Below are positions 8,171 to 21,179 of a stretch of DNA of 64,000 nt, piece by piece (the first letter of the stretch is position 1; every line of letters starts with the position of its first letter). Under the pieces are notes generated by a model. It saw only the letters and a list, made by a program, of their open reading frames with translations, was not told the origin of the DNA and made no database searches. The stretch comes from Halisarca cf. caerulea (taxonomy: Eukaryota; Porifera; Demospongiae; Chondrillida; Halisarcidae): positions 695,701-759,700 of the forward strand of contig CAUJGJ010000129.1 in assembly GCA_963170055.1 (NCBI GenBank). The letters run 5' to 3'. The position numbers were made by a program, and so were the translations under genes.

Positions 8171-11100
8171 ATACACTTCAGCTAGCCAGAATGAACAGTA
8201 GCAAGAAAGACTGTATAATAATTAATTATATTGTATACTATAATAATTACATGTATAGAGCTGAACTAAATACTGCAAATTAAGTATATCACTATGGTAA
8301 CACATGTATGCATATAATCATATGCATGACTTGAACTATAATTGCAGTGACTCTAAATACCATAACATGTTATATCTTTGTAATGGTAACGGTGTAATTA
8401 ATGTATGTATATGTTTCATTTTACTATTCAATACTAAAAGTGATAATATTCCGGTTTATGGGTTAACGTTGATGTATATAGGGATGAGTTGCGCTGGATG
8501 CATTCATACTGACTAATAAAATAGGTTCCCTATCAGTGAAAAAAATAAGTTACACTTCTTCCTCTCTGTTTTTCTTCTTCAAGCATCATCTTCATTCTTT
8601 CTTCCTCTCTTTTTGTAAATCTTTCCTTGATCTGATTCTTTTTTATATTCACAAAATTTCTTTCATTGTGAACTCCCTATCACTTTCTCTGTTGGTTTAA
8701 GTTTTTTCTCATTTCTAAGTTTTCCTTGGTACCTTTGTAATCTTACTTTCGCCTTTCTCTGGATCAGACTATGTCAGAGTATTGTGACATGCCGCATCTT
8801 TGATCTCATCAAGTTCATGTCCATCATCTCTAGTGTCATGACTGCAGTCTGGAATAGATAAGTCGACATCTGCAACTGTTTCCCTCCACTCAACTTAATT
8901 CGAACAGCTTCTACGTATTGCATGATATCCTCTTGTAGGTGGTGGTCACTGCCTGAAGATATGATCCAATAGGCGGATGAGTTACAGGTCTAATTCCAAG
9001 TGTTCTATATAATATATCCGGATATATAGTCAAAAACCTTGAACCACCACTAATTTTTAATTCCACCCAGTTTTTTTTGTACAGATTGAGTCTTTAGGTT
9101 CTTTAATTTAATTGGCCCTAGCTGCATGTACTGCTTCCAGTCCCTTCTAATATCATATTCCCGTAAAAACCCTATTATTTTTCATATGCTACTTAAGTTT
9201 GTGTATATATATTTTCCATTGCTATAATAATACATGCTATAAAGAACATACTCATCACATTATTTTATACCGTTGTCATCAACGTCTTGTGCTACACAAT
9301 AAATTATTCTTAAAGACATAGATATGCACAGGGTAGCCATGTAAGAAAACAATACAAATAACAAATAACTATAATATTGTGACCATCGATCATTGTGAAT
9401 TATCCATGCACAATGGTTACATAAATTCATTATACCTTTGTTAATTAATTTGAAGAAGAAACAAGATATATTCTGGTGACTCGTTACACTTCCTAGCTAC
9501 CTATGCTTACTGCATGTGTGTTGATTTCCATTTGATTGTTAGTTAATGTGCACATGCACTCACACATTTGTCCTGATCGAATTTATGCATCTCCGTGTTG
9601 ACTGAATTCCTGAATTCTGTGTGTGTGTGCATGGGGGTCATGTCGTATTATATAGTACCAGATATTAACTGCAAGTACATTGTAGCAACAGAATGAAGGG
9701 TTGTATAGGGACTACTGTGAAGGTATCCATCCATGTACTTCATGTTGATCATGAGCCACACTTTCATGCATTGTGTGTTTGTGTGCGTGCGTGCACACGT
9801 GTGTGTGTGTGTGTGTGAGAGAGAGAGTGTGTGCACACTTGGGTGCGCACAGTCCGGGTTATAAAGATCCCAGACAGAGCTAAATTAACTTGGGCAATTG
9901 AAACGTGTATGCAGGTTCACGTGGGAGCCATTGGTTTCTTCATGATCAGTTTTAAGGTCCGGTGCCAATGCGAGCACTGTCACACATCTACAATAATACC
10001 TACCGGCAGCCATGGGGGTTACCCTCACATGCAATGCAGGATGGAGTGACATGTATGGATAGTACTAGATGTTTATATATGTAGATACTATCATCGTGGG
10101 GGCGAGCCTGAGCAGCATTGGAAGATAGTGTTGGCTGCCCAAGTACTGGGCTTTGTGTGCATGGTTGTGTGCACATAATATGTGGAGCAGTGCATGGGGC
10201 GGAGATATGGCACAGGAATGTAGTTCTGTAGAAACTTAAAACCGATTGAACAACCATTGTCAATGTCAAGTGTAGCTGCGTGAACGTTGCATAATAAATG
10301 TGTTCGTACGGATATGTGTCTATGTTATTTGCCTCATTGGTGGCATGCAGACCTGGGGCTAATCGATGCTGTGTATATACTTTCCTTTTGTTTGAACCTT
10401 GGATTACATCTGTATAACACAATTGTGCAAGGCAGGAGTCTGGGAGAAGAGAATGCCTTATCCCCACCTTAGATCATAGATCAATGTTCGCCTCGTCGTC
10501 GGCAGCCAAGAGTGGGTAATCGATGCCCGTTTATGTTATTAAAGGACGAACACGGCCTCAATCATCCACTTGATCCTTAAATACCTGGTTAAAGGGAGGA
10601 TAAGGCCTGCTGAGCAGGCCAAACAGAAGAAAAAGAGCAGATTGCATTTACTGAAGGCTCGTTCCCAAAGGTGCTACTATGCAACCGGAAAAAAATCAGG
10701 TAGAAGCCATGAAAACTTCGACTGAATGTACGTTCACCCGTCAAAATCTTGTCAGCCAGATGTACAACACATATCCAGCCACAGACATGACCAGTGTACA
10801 TCACGTCATTGTGGGGCTCACTCAGGCTTACACCAATAATACTATATCTCTGGTGACATACTCAATACAATGTCATGTAAAGTTTTTGAAGCAGTATATA
10901 CTGCATTTATAATATGCAAATACTGTACGTCACTTAAACATTATTTTTTCCAAATTGGCTGCATCTGTATACATATGATGTCAAACCATACAACAATCAC
11001 TAGTACTTGTTTCTATTACCACATATTTCAAACAACATTAAATTAACTGTACTAACCAAGTACTACCATACTCTCTCTAAAAATTCGTCATACCCAATGC

Positions 11101-12206
11101 ACTGAAAGTTTCATTTTCCATTAGAATCGGATTTACCTAAATTGTTTACCCTGACAAAATTATAGAATTTTCAGATGAAAATTAGAATATGACAAAACTT
11201 TATAAAACTACTCTTGTCTCCTACAATTCCAGAGTTTAGTAATGGATGATATGCCATTCTGCGGACCCTCTTGCATACTTTGACAAACAAATCCGCAAAG
11301 AAAGCCAAATGAGCGCAAATGGTGTATATTTCTTTCTTTGAAGACAAAGAAAACACTGCAATTGTTCATGTTAGTGAGTCTTGTGTCTAAACATAACACA
11401 CCCGTTGTAAGTGATCGTCGTGAGTGAATTGCAGGGTCCTGCGGGGAAGATAATGACTAATTAGATCACTTCTGGCACCTTAAAAAATTAGAGTCACATG
11501 ATGGAAATTAGAATGGTTACAAATTCGACCGAGTTATAATTCAAATAAATCAAAAGATTAGACCTTACAAAAAATAGAATGATGAATTTTTAGAGAGAAT
11601 ACGGTATTTAGCATACACTGTAAGTTGATCTCAACAGCCTCTTTCTACACAACTTTACTGTTCCTGTGGTACAGATACTAAGATAGTACTTGCAGTAGTC
11701 TACAATTATTTGTACAGCTAAACTTGTATTAAGTTGCCTACAAAATGCTCATGCTGTTAAATGAAAAGTGCGTGATCAACTGGAGAGGTATGTAGCTGTT
11801 ACTATACAGTTACTGTAATTACAGTATACAGTGATAATACTGCTCGTTAAAAGTAAAAAATGTTTGCACATACACTGATGATTGTGGTATCAATCCTCTT
11901 CTTGAATAGCACATCCTCTAACTGATCCTCTCAAGTTGATGACCAAGAATACCTAAAAATGCAGTACTTTAAATCATGAATATATTTATAGGCAAATGGG
12001 AAAGTATGCACTGTTTACACAGATATGCTACCTTAGCCCATGTTTTCAATGTCCATATTAAGTCAATTTATAGTACATATTCAGAAACCAACCTGACAAC
12101 ACGACCTGCTTGTGATCATTACTTAAGCTACATTTTTTTTAGTGATGCCAAAGTTATGCTTTAGGAGAGTCATGTCCCTTTACAGTTCTCATTTCAAAAA
12201 CACAAG
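8171..12206. other. AT-rich intergenic or NUP62 3' region with no supported gene
   Basis: I see no coding homology here. It contains a (TG)n tract at 9,796-9,820, TC-rich sequence at about 8,555-8,800, and many GTACGTA-type palindromes. The last exon of NUP62 should lie downstream of 13,607 on the minus strand, possibly within this interval, but I could not identify it with confidence. Open frames at 10,000-10,470 and 10,679-10,912 have no recognisable features. Confidence 0.5.
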
Positions 12207-12408
12207 TACAGTGGAACCTCAGAATAAAGGACACTTTGGGGACAACATAAATTTAGCTGACTTATTCTTTGTAGAGAGGTTTTCCTCTTTGGGAGGTTCA
12301 AAGCATATTATAGGAATTATACTGGGTCCATAAGTTGTATCCTTTGTAGAGAGGTTTATTATACTGTGCCTTTATTTGTGAGAATCCACTATCAAAGATT
12401 TCACTGTA
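12207..12408. mobile_element. Degenerate pogo/Tigger-type MITE
   Basis: It begins TACAGTGGAACCTCAG and ends TTTCACTGTA. Inner sequence mentions 'rest of ladder' words typical of this group (AAAGGACACTTTGGGGA). The terminal CAGTGGAACC with TA at both outer edges matches other pogo-type MITEs in this window. The right arm is poorly preserved. Confidence 0.5.
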
Positions 12409-12767
12409 GTTAGTACCTTTATCACAACTAAGCATAAAGAGGATGATTTGAAAATATGCATGATTCTGCATTGGGTTCAGTTTCAAAAAATACAAAATTC
12501 CCTTTCAGAAATGTGTGATTCTGTTTCATAATTCTGCTTGACCACCTGATATCTATCACCAGATTGCCAAGTTGAACATGATTACCATTTCAGAGAATCA
12601 CATTTACCACTACAGATTTGACTAAATTCCATTTTTAAGTCCTAATTCTGTTTTGTATCTTTGCTTTTTGTTTTAGCACGACTAAAACGCATATCTCTAT
12701 ATTTTCACCTTGTTCATTCGCTGCAAAAGGTTTCCTAAGTAATATTTCATGTTCAAGTGAAGAAGAA

Positions 12768-13170
12768 ATGTATTCCGACTACGCGAAGCAGACAATGTCA
12801 CAACTAGGGCCTGAATGCACCCTCTATTCGTACGAAACTTGGTTTGAAGGGTTTAGCACCACGAGGAGAGGTAACAACATATTTATTAAGAAGTATGAAA
12901 GAACAGACTCCATGATATAGGTGAAGAAAGGATCAGCACGCTTGTTGAAAGTTAATGACGAGGTCAAAGATGGTGGATCAGATGCGAGCAGAGGACGAAA
13001 CTATAATATTCATCAAGTTACAAAAATTGCTCGTAAGACATAATTATCAACGTTCTTATGCTTCGCTGCTGACAACGATTGCACGGGGTGAGTTTTTGAG
13101 GATGAATCTATCGGGAGTCTCTCACTGTGAATGCAAAATTATAGAGAATACAAGTTAAAGATTGTGAATG
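12768..13170 (+). other. Unrecognised open-frame remnant
   Basis: From 12,768 a frame reads MYSDYAKQTMSQLG and continues, with a single TAG at about 12,918, to about 13,048 (GRNYNIHQVTKIARKT). The composition looks protein-like rather than AT-rich noise, but I recognise no family. It could be a fossil exon or an element remnant. Confidence 0.25.
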
Positions 13171-13606
13171 TTAAGACCGCCATGGCCTCTGAATAGAAAG
13201 ACTGCAAACAGTGACCATGCTGGGACAAGATCTTGAGTCAGGCAGAACCGTTGAAGATTGGTGGGGGCCAATTGGTGACCCCATTGCGATTAGCATGGCT
13301 GCCATCATGTTGTTTGAACAGTCTTTTTGATTTTCAAGATATTGCTCCCTCTGGCCTTGCCAGGGAAGTACGTATATACGTACTAAGTCAATTCATGAAA
13401 ATTGCAAATATTATTGGTCGCAAAAATTTCCCAATTTAGGATAGCACAAGACCTTAGTACAAAGCTAACCAGCATTTCTTTCTATCCACTGCAGAGAACT
13501 AGCATGTGCATTCAAAATTCTTGCAATCTGAGCAATCTACAAGAAAAGGGAATTCCAAACCTTCATACAATGCCTCCAGCAACATTCAAGAGTCATACTA
13601 TCTTAC

Positions 13607-16600
13607 AGGTGCATTAGGATCTCTTTCACCACTGGCACTATTGATGTGTTCAATAATCTCTGCCAACGATTGTTCCATCTGCTGCATCTGCTGATCCAGA
13701 CTTTCAGCCAGACTGTATCTACGTACATAACATTAACATAGGAGTAACAATATTGTGCAAAACACAGCCATATAACAACTGACATTCGCTCTCTTTCAAC
13801 ATCTGCTTTCTGCTGAGTGGATGATTGACGGTAAGAAGCTTGTTCTTCAAGAGGACGCAAAAGTTCTTCGATGTCCTTTTGTTGTGCTAAAATTAAGTCT
13901 AATTCTTTTTCTAACCTATCAGATAAATGCACACACACACACACACAAAAGGTTAACATGATTGCTGGCTAATTGCATATTGAATAATAGAAGTTAATAT
14001 TCATAAGATATTATGTATTCCTGTGCATATCATATGGATTAAAATTTTTACAGATTAGAGACCTGAACGATTTCAGGACATTAACTATGTACAAAAGTAC
14101 AAACACACATTATGTAGAAAGCATACGAACATACACATGATAATATACTGTACATATAATGTTTTACACAACAATGTCGATCAAATTGCTCAAATTAGCA
14201 AATTTCTATCATGTGTTTTTAATGAAAAGAAAAGGTCCAGTTCAAAAAATAAGCTGGCATTGCTGGATATACAAAAGCACACTTGCCGAGGAAACAGAGA
14301 TGGTTTCACCTGTGCTGCATCCATATAATAAAAACCATTTAAAAATGATAAAAGGATGTAGGATTGACACAGGACCGTGCAAAAAGGCCTTATCAATAAG
14401 GGATTCTCCAAAAACACTTGGCATAAGGGTGAGTTGCAAAACGGGTACAGGGCTAGATGGGCAAAGGGCAAGACAGGTATAGAGCTAGACGAGCATAGGG
14501 CTACGTATACATACATGAGGCTAAACGGGTATAGGGCTAGACAGAGTTTAATTGGACTGAGTGTACACTGTGCAAATTCTACATCCCTCATGTGCAGAAC
14601 ATTATATGTATGTATATACTGTCGGGGGATGACCTTTCTGCCTAGGGGGGAATCATACCCAGGGTCCCACCCCCCAGATATGTACGTAAAACCCTGACAA
14701 CTAATCATCATATATAAGTATGTATGTACGTACAGTATGTACATACATATGATAGTTCTCTTACTATGTATAATAAACCTGGGCCAACTTTCTACCTACG
14801 CACAGAGAATTAAAATACATATGATGTGAGCAACTACAGAAAAGTCTGTCTCAATTATTGAACCTGGGAGCTATACGTGGGTAGACTTAATGGATGACTT
14901 TTGTATTTACATATCAAGTAAGAATTTTTTAAAGGGCCGCTCACATGAAAACTTTTCTTTGTGAAAATCAATGAATACGTAATATTATCATTATTATGAC
15001 AGTTGTATACAATACATACAGAACAGTTCCAAGTATTAAATTTTTCCCAATACATTTAGTGCCAGGAAAATATTCCAGTCTGTACATACAACAGTACTAA
15101 ATATACATGTATGTATGTTAAAACAAACATACTTGTTCTGATCACTTTTCACTGAATCCAAATCACTGTGAATATTGATAATGCCTTCTGCATTCAGTGT
15201 AAGGGTCTTATCCCATTCAGACATTTGCTGGGCTTGTTTTAAAAACAATTTCTCATTTTCTTCCAACTCGCTTGTCCACTATAGAAGTCAAGTAGCATAA
15301 ATTAACAATGGGCCTAGCTAAGACTACAACATGCTGTAGGTTATTAGTCATGTATTCGCACAAAAAATGTATGTGCAGGCTGCAACTATCAGTGAGAGGT
15401 AGTGATAGTGAACTATCCAAATCATTCTGAGGAAATCTTGCTGACATTAAAGTTTGCAGATCTTTGAATCCATAAAAATAACTTAACATGAAACAAATTC
15501 ACAAAATCTTTTAACATAAAAAAGGGTATCAGACAAAAAAGTACATACAAAACATTGCAACAAAACATACATATGTATATGGTAATTGACAGTCTGTTGC
15601 AGATCTTCACACAATCAAACATTAGATATGTATGTAAAAATTTGATTTACACAAAAATTGAGATTGCATGTTAGAACTACAACAACAGGATGCTTTGTCA
15701 CCAAAATGGACTTCTACTCACATACGTACGTATGTACTAGTTCAGACACAAAGAACAGGAGTGAGAATATATACAAAAATATGTGTATAACATTTGAGCC
15801 TGAAAATAACGAAGGAATTCATAGGGTATAAACACATTATTCACAGAACACAACTTCATCAAGAACTTGATCTTTTAAAGATTTTCACATAAGGTATGTA
15901 CATATGTAGGTGATGGGGTTACAATAGTAAATCCATGGATATGCTTAAGGAACATACATACATTAGCAACAAGTTCTTGAAGCTCTCTATATGTGTACTT
16001 TTTGACTTTGTCGGCAGCTCCTTTACCCCCAGATACGGTGGTTAAGCCTTGAGATATTCCTAAGCATAAAGAGCAATCATTTAAAATATACATATCCCTT
16101 GGTACAGTAGATGCATGTTCACACATTACAAAACATGCAGCTGCAGGAACAAACATGGGAAATGTTCTTATTGTTTTCATTTGGACTTCCGGTGTATAAG
16201 GTAGAGTGAAGAACATACTCAGAATCCACACGTCCTAGAGATTGTAGGTGCTTGATCAATTGGGAGAACCAAGTTTTTAAACCTACTCTAGCCAATTTTA
16301 GGCAAAGGTCAAAGGCATCGGAGAGCAATTGGGTGATTGGATGAAATAAATATCTAGCACTGTATGTAATGACTACAACCTTTGCGTTGCAAGAAAGGAG
16401 GAATGTGACTAACTCCCAGTGGACTGCTACATCTATGCTACATCGGATAACCCCAAGAGAAGACTCAGACTTTAGACAGATGTGTCTTAGACTTTGACAT
16501 CCATTAATCCCCAGGTTGCAGCATTATTATGGAGCACAGTAGTACTCCACATGTAGGATTGACTTGGAAAGACATGGCTGCCATACATCAGTGTGAATTT

Positions 16601-19600
16601 GCATTTGCCCAAAATCTAGCAGTATGGAGAGTCAACAGTTTTCAAAAGTGGATTTTCGGGGCATTTTGACACACCAGCTACAAGACAAAGCAGTTCAAAA
16701 GCTTTGTAAGCCCATCTCCTTAAAGAAATTCAAAGCACCGACGGCGAGGTATGGGTCTGCAACACCAGTAGCTGCCAGTGTCACACATATATCATGTAGT
16801 ACGGTAGTACTACATATGTAGGGATGACGCCGAAACAAAATGGCCGCCCATACATTGGAGCCTGACGTATTTGCGCCAAAACTCACTTGGTACGTTCTGG
16901 AGCTCCAAAAACCCCATAATCTAACGTTTTGCTGGATTCTAGATATGAATAAGTCTTTAACAGGCCACTACGTGCCCTACGTTCGCTGAAAATCGGAAAG
17001 TTTACATAGCATAAAAGGTCACAGTTTCAGCGTCTTCTTCTTAATTCTCAGCTTTTAGTTCAAACAAGATAGCAACCGCTAGGAGGGACATAGCGACCTA
17101 ATTTTACCACCATTCTAACTCAATACTTTGCGCGGGGTGCTTTTTTGATATTCAGAAGAAATTCGTTCTAGGGCGAGCAGATTTTCTGGACTTGACTGCA
17201 AAATTGGCCGTGTCCGCCATTTTATAAATGGCCGACTCGTATCTGGATGGTCTAATACTCACATATGTGGCAACTTCTTGTGTCAGTTTTCAGTTAAAAT
17301 GTAGAGAATACGCTGTTTTACGGGTATATGTTCAAAATAGAAATAAAAAGTACATGGACAAGAACCGTACAAAACCATTTAAAATGGATAAAGATCTAGG
17401 GATGAAAAATTGTCATCGTCAAAAATCACTGGAACAAGGCAGAGTTGTTTGTTGCATAGGGCTGAACAGGCATAGGTATAAACATACAGAGGGTTAGGTA
17501 TACATTGGGCTAGATGGGCATGAGGATGGACTATGCATAGGTCTAGGACTGACATAGTGCAAGGCATACATGGGGCTAGACGGGTACAGAGCTTGACTGG
17601 GTAAAGGGCTAGACAGGTTAATCCCCTACATCCCTCAACCTGTTTGTATAAGCTAGCTGGACTGACATAGTGCAAGGCATACATGGGGCTAGACAGGTAC
17701 AGAGCTTGACTGGGTAAAGGGCTAATCGGGTTAATTCCCTGCATCCCTTGTGATACCTTTTGCTAGCTTATACAAACAGGTTGAGGGATGTAGGGGATTA
17801 ACCTGTCTAGCCCTTTACCCAGTCAAGCTCTGTACCCGTCTAGCCCCATGTATGCCTTGCACTATGTCAGTCCTAGACCTATGCATAGTCCATCCTCATG
17901 CACGTCTAGCCCAATGTATACCTAACATACACAGTATACATATGTGTGCTGCATTTAATGATCGTCGACTTGTGTGCTCTTTTGTCTGAGCTTTTGCTTC
18001 TACGTACGTAGGTGGGTATACTGATTATAGTCAAGTAGCAGCATATGTACGTAAATAGGTTAGCTTCTTTATCTTACAAAATTTCATTGTGTTCCTTCTC
18101 AACTGCAGTGCAAATCTTCTTTTACCAGCCTCTATTTGAGCAACTTAAATGAATAAACCACACAAACAAGGGTGTATAAAACATTTAAAAATGGTACATA
18201 ATGTAGGACTGACACAGAAATATGCATAAAGGCTTATCAAAGCATCCCCCAAAAGCACTTGGAATGAGGGTAAGTTGTAAAATGGGCACAGGGGTAGATG
18301 GGTAAAGGTCAAAATGGGCATAGGGGTATACTTACATGAGACTAGACGAGTACAGGGCTAGATAGAGTTTAGTTGGACTAAGTGTACACTAAACAAATTC
18401 CTACATTCCATAGCATATACATACATACGTATGTGAGGGATGTAGGAATTTGCAGTGTGCACTCAGTCCAACTAAAATTCTGTCTAGCATTTTAAAAAGG
18501 TTTTTATCCTGTGTCAATCCAACATCCTTTTACCATTTTAAAATGGTTTTTATACACCTACAGTAATACAGGTTTTATTGTTGTGTTAAACAGTTGTTGA
18601 CATACACTTGTGTCAGTAATTTGAGCTGAAATAGTTTTGCTGTAGAAGAGAAACGTATTTGGTACTACAATCTACAACTTTAGTTAGACAGAGGTTGAAA
18701 CTGCCGTTCCAGTAGAATCAATTTCGTACTTGGACACCATAGATTTCTTTGACATACGTAAGTGGGATTCTTACTGAAAACAATAATGATTGTTATATTT
18801 ATAATAAACTGGTCATGAACAAAGTTCAGAACCTCGCTGAATATGTGATAAAAGTAAATATTGGAAAATTGAGGAAATATATGTAATTTATATACACCGG
18901 TATGTATTGCTATTATAATAGCAAGGTTGATGGATTCAATTGTTATGCATGCATATACGTAGAGGATGATGTGGCAGTCATTCAAACGTTCTGACAGTCG
19001 AACGAACCCAACAATGAAACACATACATGTTTAATTGTATATCTCTGTTTGATATTAGTAAAATCGTGATACAAAAAAACTTTCACCAATTAATACTTTT
19101 TGATTGATTCTGACTGCTCTATAGCTACTTTTAGACTGCTTACTTCTCCCGTTTTAAAATCTCTTGAGAGAATGCCGCAGTTTTGTGGCTCACTTCAATC
19201 ACATGTACTTCGAGACCTTGCATGATCATAGCAGTTGATAACAAAGCTGAGTAACTGTTACAAATTGACCAACGAAAATCCATTTTCGGATCAGTTCTTA
19301 TAAATTACAGATGTCACAATATAGTCACACGTGCTAACACTCGACACGATCGAACCGCCTATGATGGGCGTGTATGAACAAGATTCACTTCTCTGGGCCA
19401 AAAAATTACAATCCACCTGCCGAAATGTGTGGGTGCCGAGATCCGCATCCCCTTGCGTTCGGTGGCATCATTTAACCTCGCTAAACTGCTCGGTAATTAT
19501 CATTGATTTTCAAAAGGGAGGCAGGGCAAGTGAGATGCACACATGAACCTCTCTATACTGAACCCTGGATACAATGAACTCCCTCATGTAACAAACATAG

Positions 19601-20843
19601 ACCTAAGAATGTACGTATGTACACCTATTTACTCTGTTGTACATGCATGAACCCTGATGTAGTGAACATCCTGATATAGGGAACCTGAGGTAGTTGTCCT
19701 GAGGCAATTTGTTAAGAGAGGTTAGACTGAACATACAAGTATTGGCAAGACAATGGTATGTAGAAACTATATTGTACGTATGTTGGGCCAAACCATAGAT
19801 CTGGGGGAAAACACTGGACTCAGTGGAACATGAGTTTTAAATATCTAAGAATTTGTGATTATCCAATATATGTAAGGGTATTACAGGGGTACGTATTGTG
19901 AATGACGGTGGTAAGGGTAAGGGTAGAAATGCTAATGGTAGTGATAGCTGTGTTAAATCCAGGAAGAAATGCAATGATGGCCTCCTGCTTCGCGAATTTT
20001 ATTAAGAACGACATTTTTGATAATACTGAGCACTAGCCCTTTGTCATTGGACATTTAGTGTCATCTTCAGCAAGTGATCTAGTTTTACTTCTAGTGCCAG
20101 GGAACACGAGGGTCTTGGCCACAAAAGTAACAAATAAAATTGTTAAGGATACCCAAACACAACAAAAAATATCACATATTAGTAAGGTACAGGGGGGGGG
20201 GGGGGTAATTCGGAACAGTCAGGCCAAAAGCAGTGCCAACCACAAGCTACGTACATCCAATATTTCTAGCCTGCATTGTGTCCATGAAATGGGAATTTGG
20301 CAGTACGTGGCATGGATGGCTGGGCAACTTAACCACAACATAAGTAACAGGCCCTGTTCCAAATCCCCCCTTTACCTACGGTAGGCACCGTCATTCATAA
20401 TACGTAATTGTTTCCAGCACATCTCCTAGGCATTCGCCTCGTAATAGGCCTAATAGAGACACAATTGAATCAGTATCTATGATTGAATATACAGAAATTT
20501 CTCCCTAAGCAATCAGAGGAGTACACAGCATAATACAACAGATCTTAAATCTTAAATTCTAACAAAACATCGAACCTTGCAGTGTTCCTGAAGTTCTTGA
20601 AGTTGAGATGGCTGAAGATGTCTTAGGAATAGATGTAGTTACCGAGGTGCTACTGATGTTCGTCGCATTCAAAGACATTACATTACTGGCTGATGAAGCC
20701 GAGACAGTTGTCTGGCGGAGGTCTTTAGAATTGTTTGCAATGGTTGTAGAAGTAAGCAAAGTAGTTCCTAATGAACTGGATGTCTGAGAAGTTCCCCCTA
20801 GGCCTAAGGAGTCAGATGACTGCGCGATTGAAACAAGTGACAT
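13607..20843 (-). CDS. NUP62: Nucleoporin NUP62, five exons resolved, 3' end not found
   Basis: Exons (minus strand, high to low): 20,843-20,576; 16,059-15,962; 15,278-15,133; 13,915-13,784; 13,718-13,607. All phases agree and all junctions are GT-AG, giving 252 codons. Exon 1 is Ser/Thr-rich (SSSLGTTLLTSTTIANN). Exons 2-5 form the conserved coiled coil: YTYRELQELVAN, QQMSEWDKTLTLNAEGI, LDLILAQQKDIEELLRPLEE and SLAEIIEHINSASGERDPNA. These match the Nsp1_C domain of metazoan Nup62, which builds the Nup62-Nup54-Nup58 channel complex of the nuclear pore. One or more further exons should encode the last 50 or so residues. No FG repeats are visible in exon 1, unlike vertebrate Nup62 with its FG-rich half of the protein. 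The chosen ATG has a TAG nine bases upstream in frame. An unseen upstream exon is possible, but VPS26 starts only 337 bp away. Confidence 0.88.
14326..14600 (+). repeat. Foldback repeat family A, single arm in NUP62 intron
   Basis: This is one arm of the family: ATGTAGGATTGACACAGGA near the outside, then several GGGCTAGAC-like decamers, then TTAATTGGACTGAGTGTACA and ATTCTACATCCCTCATG. The same arm recurs at 17,370-17,935, 18,168-18,556, 29,690-30,204, 30,928-31,248 and 34,965-35,316. Confidence 0.85.
16525..16905 (+). repeat. Repeat family B, two partial copies in NUP62 intron 1
   Basis: Copies starting near 16,525 and 16,795 share AGTAGTAC(T/A)CCA/CA, a TGTAGGATTGAC-like block and an ATGGC(T/C)GCC block. 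The first also has TTTTGACACACCAGCTACAA and CTCCTTAAAGAAATTC. The same order of blocks is seen near 24,893-25,521, 29,533-29,560, 30,640-30,915 and 37,376-37,560. The family is non-coding and its class is unknown. Confidence 0.7.
17370..17935. repeat. Foldback repeat family A, long inverted repeat
   Basis: The arm from about 17,494 to 17,655 is repeated in inverted orientation from about 17,930 to 17,766, with a partial extra copy of the inner arm between (17,660-17,745). Shared words include CTAGACCTATGCATAGTCCA, ACATGGGGCTAGAC and TAACCTGTCTAGCCCTTTAC. It lies in intron 1 of NUP62. Confidence 0.85.
17940..18167. repeat. Repeat family C segment between two family A units
   Basis: ATCGTCGACTT, TTCCTTCTCAACTGCAGT and CAGCCTCTATTTGAGCAACT match 34,800-34,940 in the same order, and in part 30,240-30,390 inverted. 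This shows that family A units sit at the border of a larger repeat. Confidence 0.65.
18168..18556. repeat. Foldback repeat family A, palindromic copy
   Basis: The left arm (18,168-18,410) starts GGTGTATAAAACATTTAAAA, and the right arm (18,430-18,556) is a shorter inverted copy ending in AAATGGTTTTTATACACC. The centre is a CATATACATACATACGTATG palindrome. Confidence 0.85.
18557..20575. other. Rest of NUP62 intron 1, no gene seen
   Basis: Mostly AT-rich. Near 19,540-19,740 there are words such as ACCTCTCTATACTGAACC and GAGAGGTTAGACT that resemble an old pogo-type MITE half, and a G-run lies at 20,192-20,205. I found no coding homology in the open frames at 18,680-19,024, 19,331-19,546 or 20,058-20,384. 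Confidence 0.5.
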
Positions 20844-21179
20844 ATCGATATACTATCAATACACTTCCTGTAGAATTACTTTCCAAACTAAATGACAAAC
20901 GAGAAGATGACTAGAGCTCCAATGGTTCCTGTTCTTGCTACTAAGGGTAGAAGAAAAAGGGTTTCTCTCTTCAATCCAAATTAGCGCCTCTATTATAGTA
21001 GATGTACAATGCGAGGTACAAGGTAACCATGATAGGATGCGCTTAGAGCGGGGTATTCGACAAGTTCGACAAGATTTACGAACAGATTCTCCCTTCGTAT
21101 ACTGCCAGTCACGTGTGTAGAAGAAAGTGGACACCCGACGACAACTCGTCTCTCGGGATTTGTGCTATTGAAGTCAAGC
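20844..21179. promoter_or_regulatory. Shared divergent promoter region, NUP62 and VPS26
   Basis: Only 336 bp separate the start codons of two divergent housekeeping genes, so both promoters and both 5' untranslated regions must fit here unless the transcripts overlap. I see no TATA box at a convincing position on either strand. The role is inferred from gene arrangement, not from motifs. Confidence 0.6.

Noticed and set aside
9830..10050. Possible tRNA-like B box near GGTTCACGTGGGAGCC
   Set aside because: No cloverleaf could be drawn and no A box in a fitting position.
11888..11955. Candidate last exon of NUP62 (GILGHQLERIS or DQLEDVLFKKRIDTTI, minus strand)
   Set aside because: An acceptor is present but the phase does not fit exon 5 and the match to the NUP62 C-terminus is weak; left unassigned.
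14190..14744. Open frames of 100-184 codons on both strands in family A repeats
   Set aside because: They follow the decamer repeats of the foldback family, recur in several frames and show no domain.
17490..17935. CRISPR-like array from repeated GGGCTAGAC words
   Set aside because: The words are part of an inverted repeat with irregular spacing, in an animal genome.
18680..19024. 114-codon frame in NUP62 intron 1
   Set aside because: AT-driven hydrophobic composition without a domain or flanking splice signals in a useful phase.
20856..21134. Minus-strand frame upstream of NUP62 as an extra NUP62 exon
   Set aside because: Its translation has no FG or coil features and it lies in the short divergent promoter interval.
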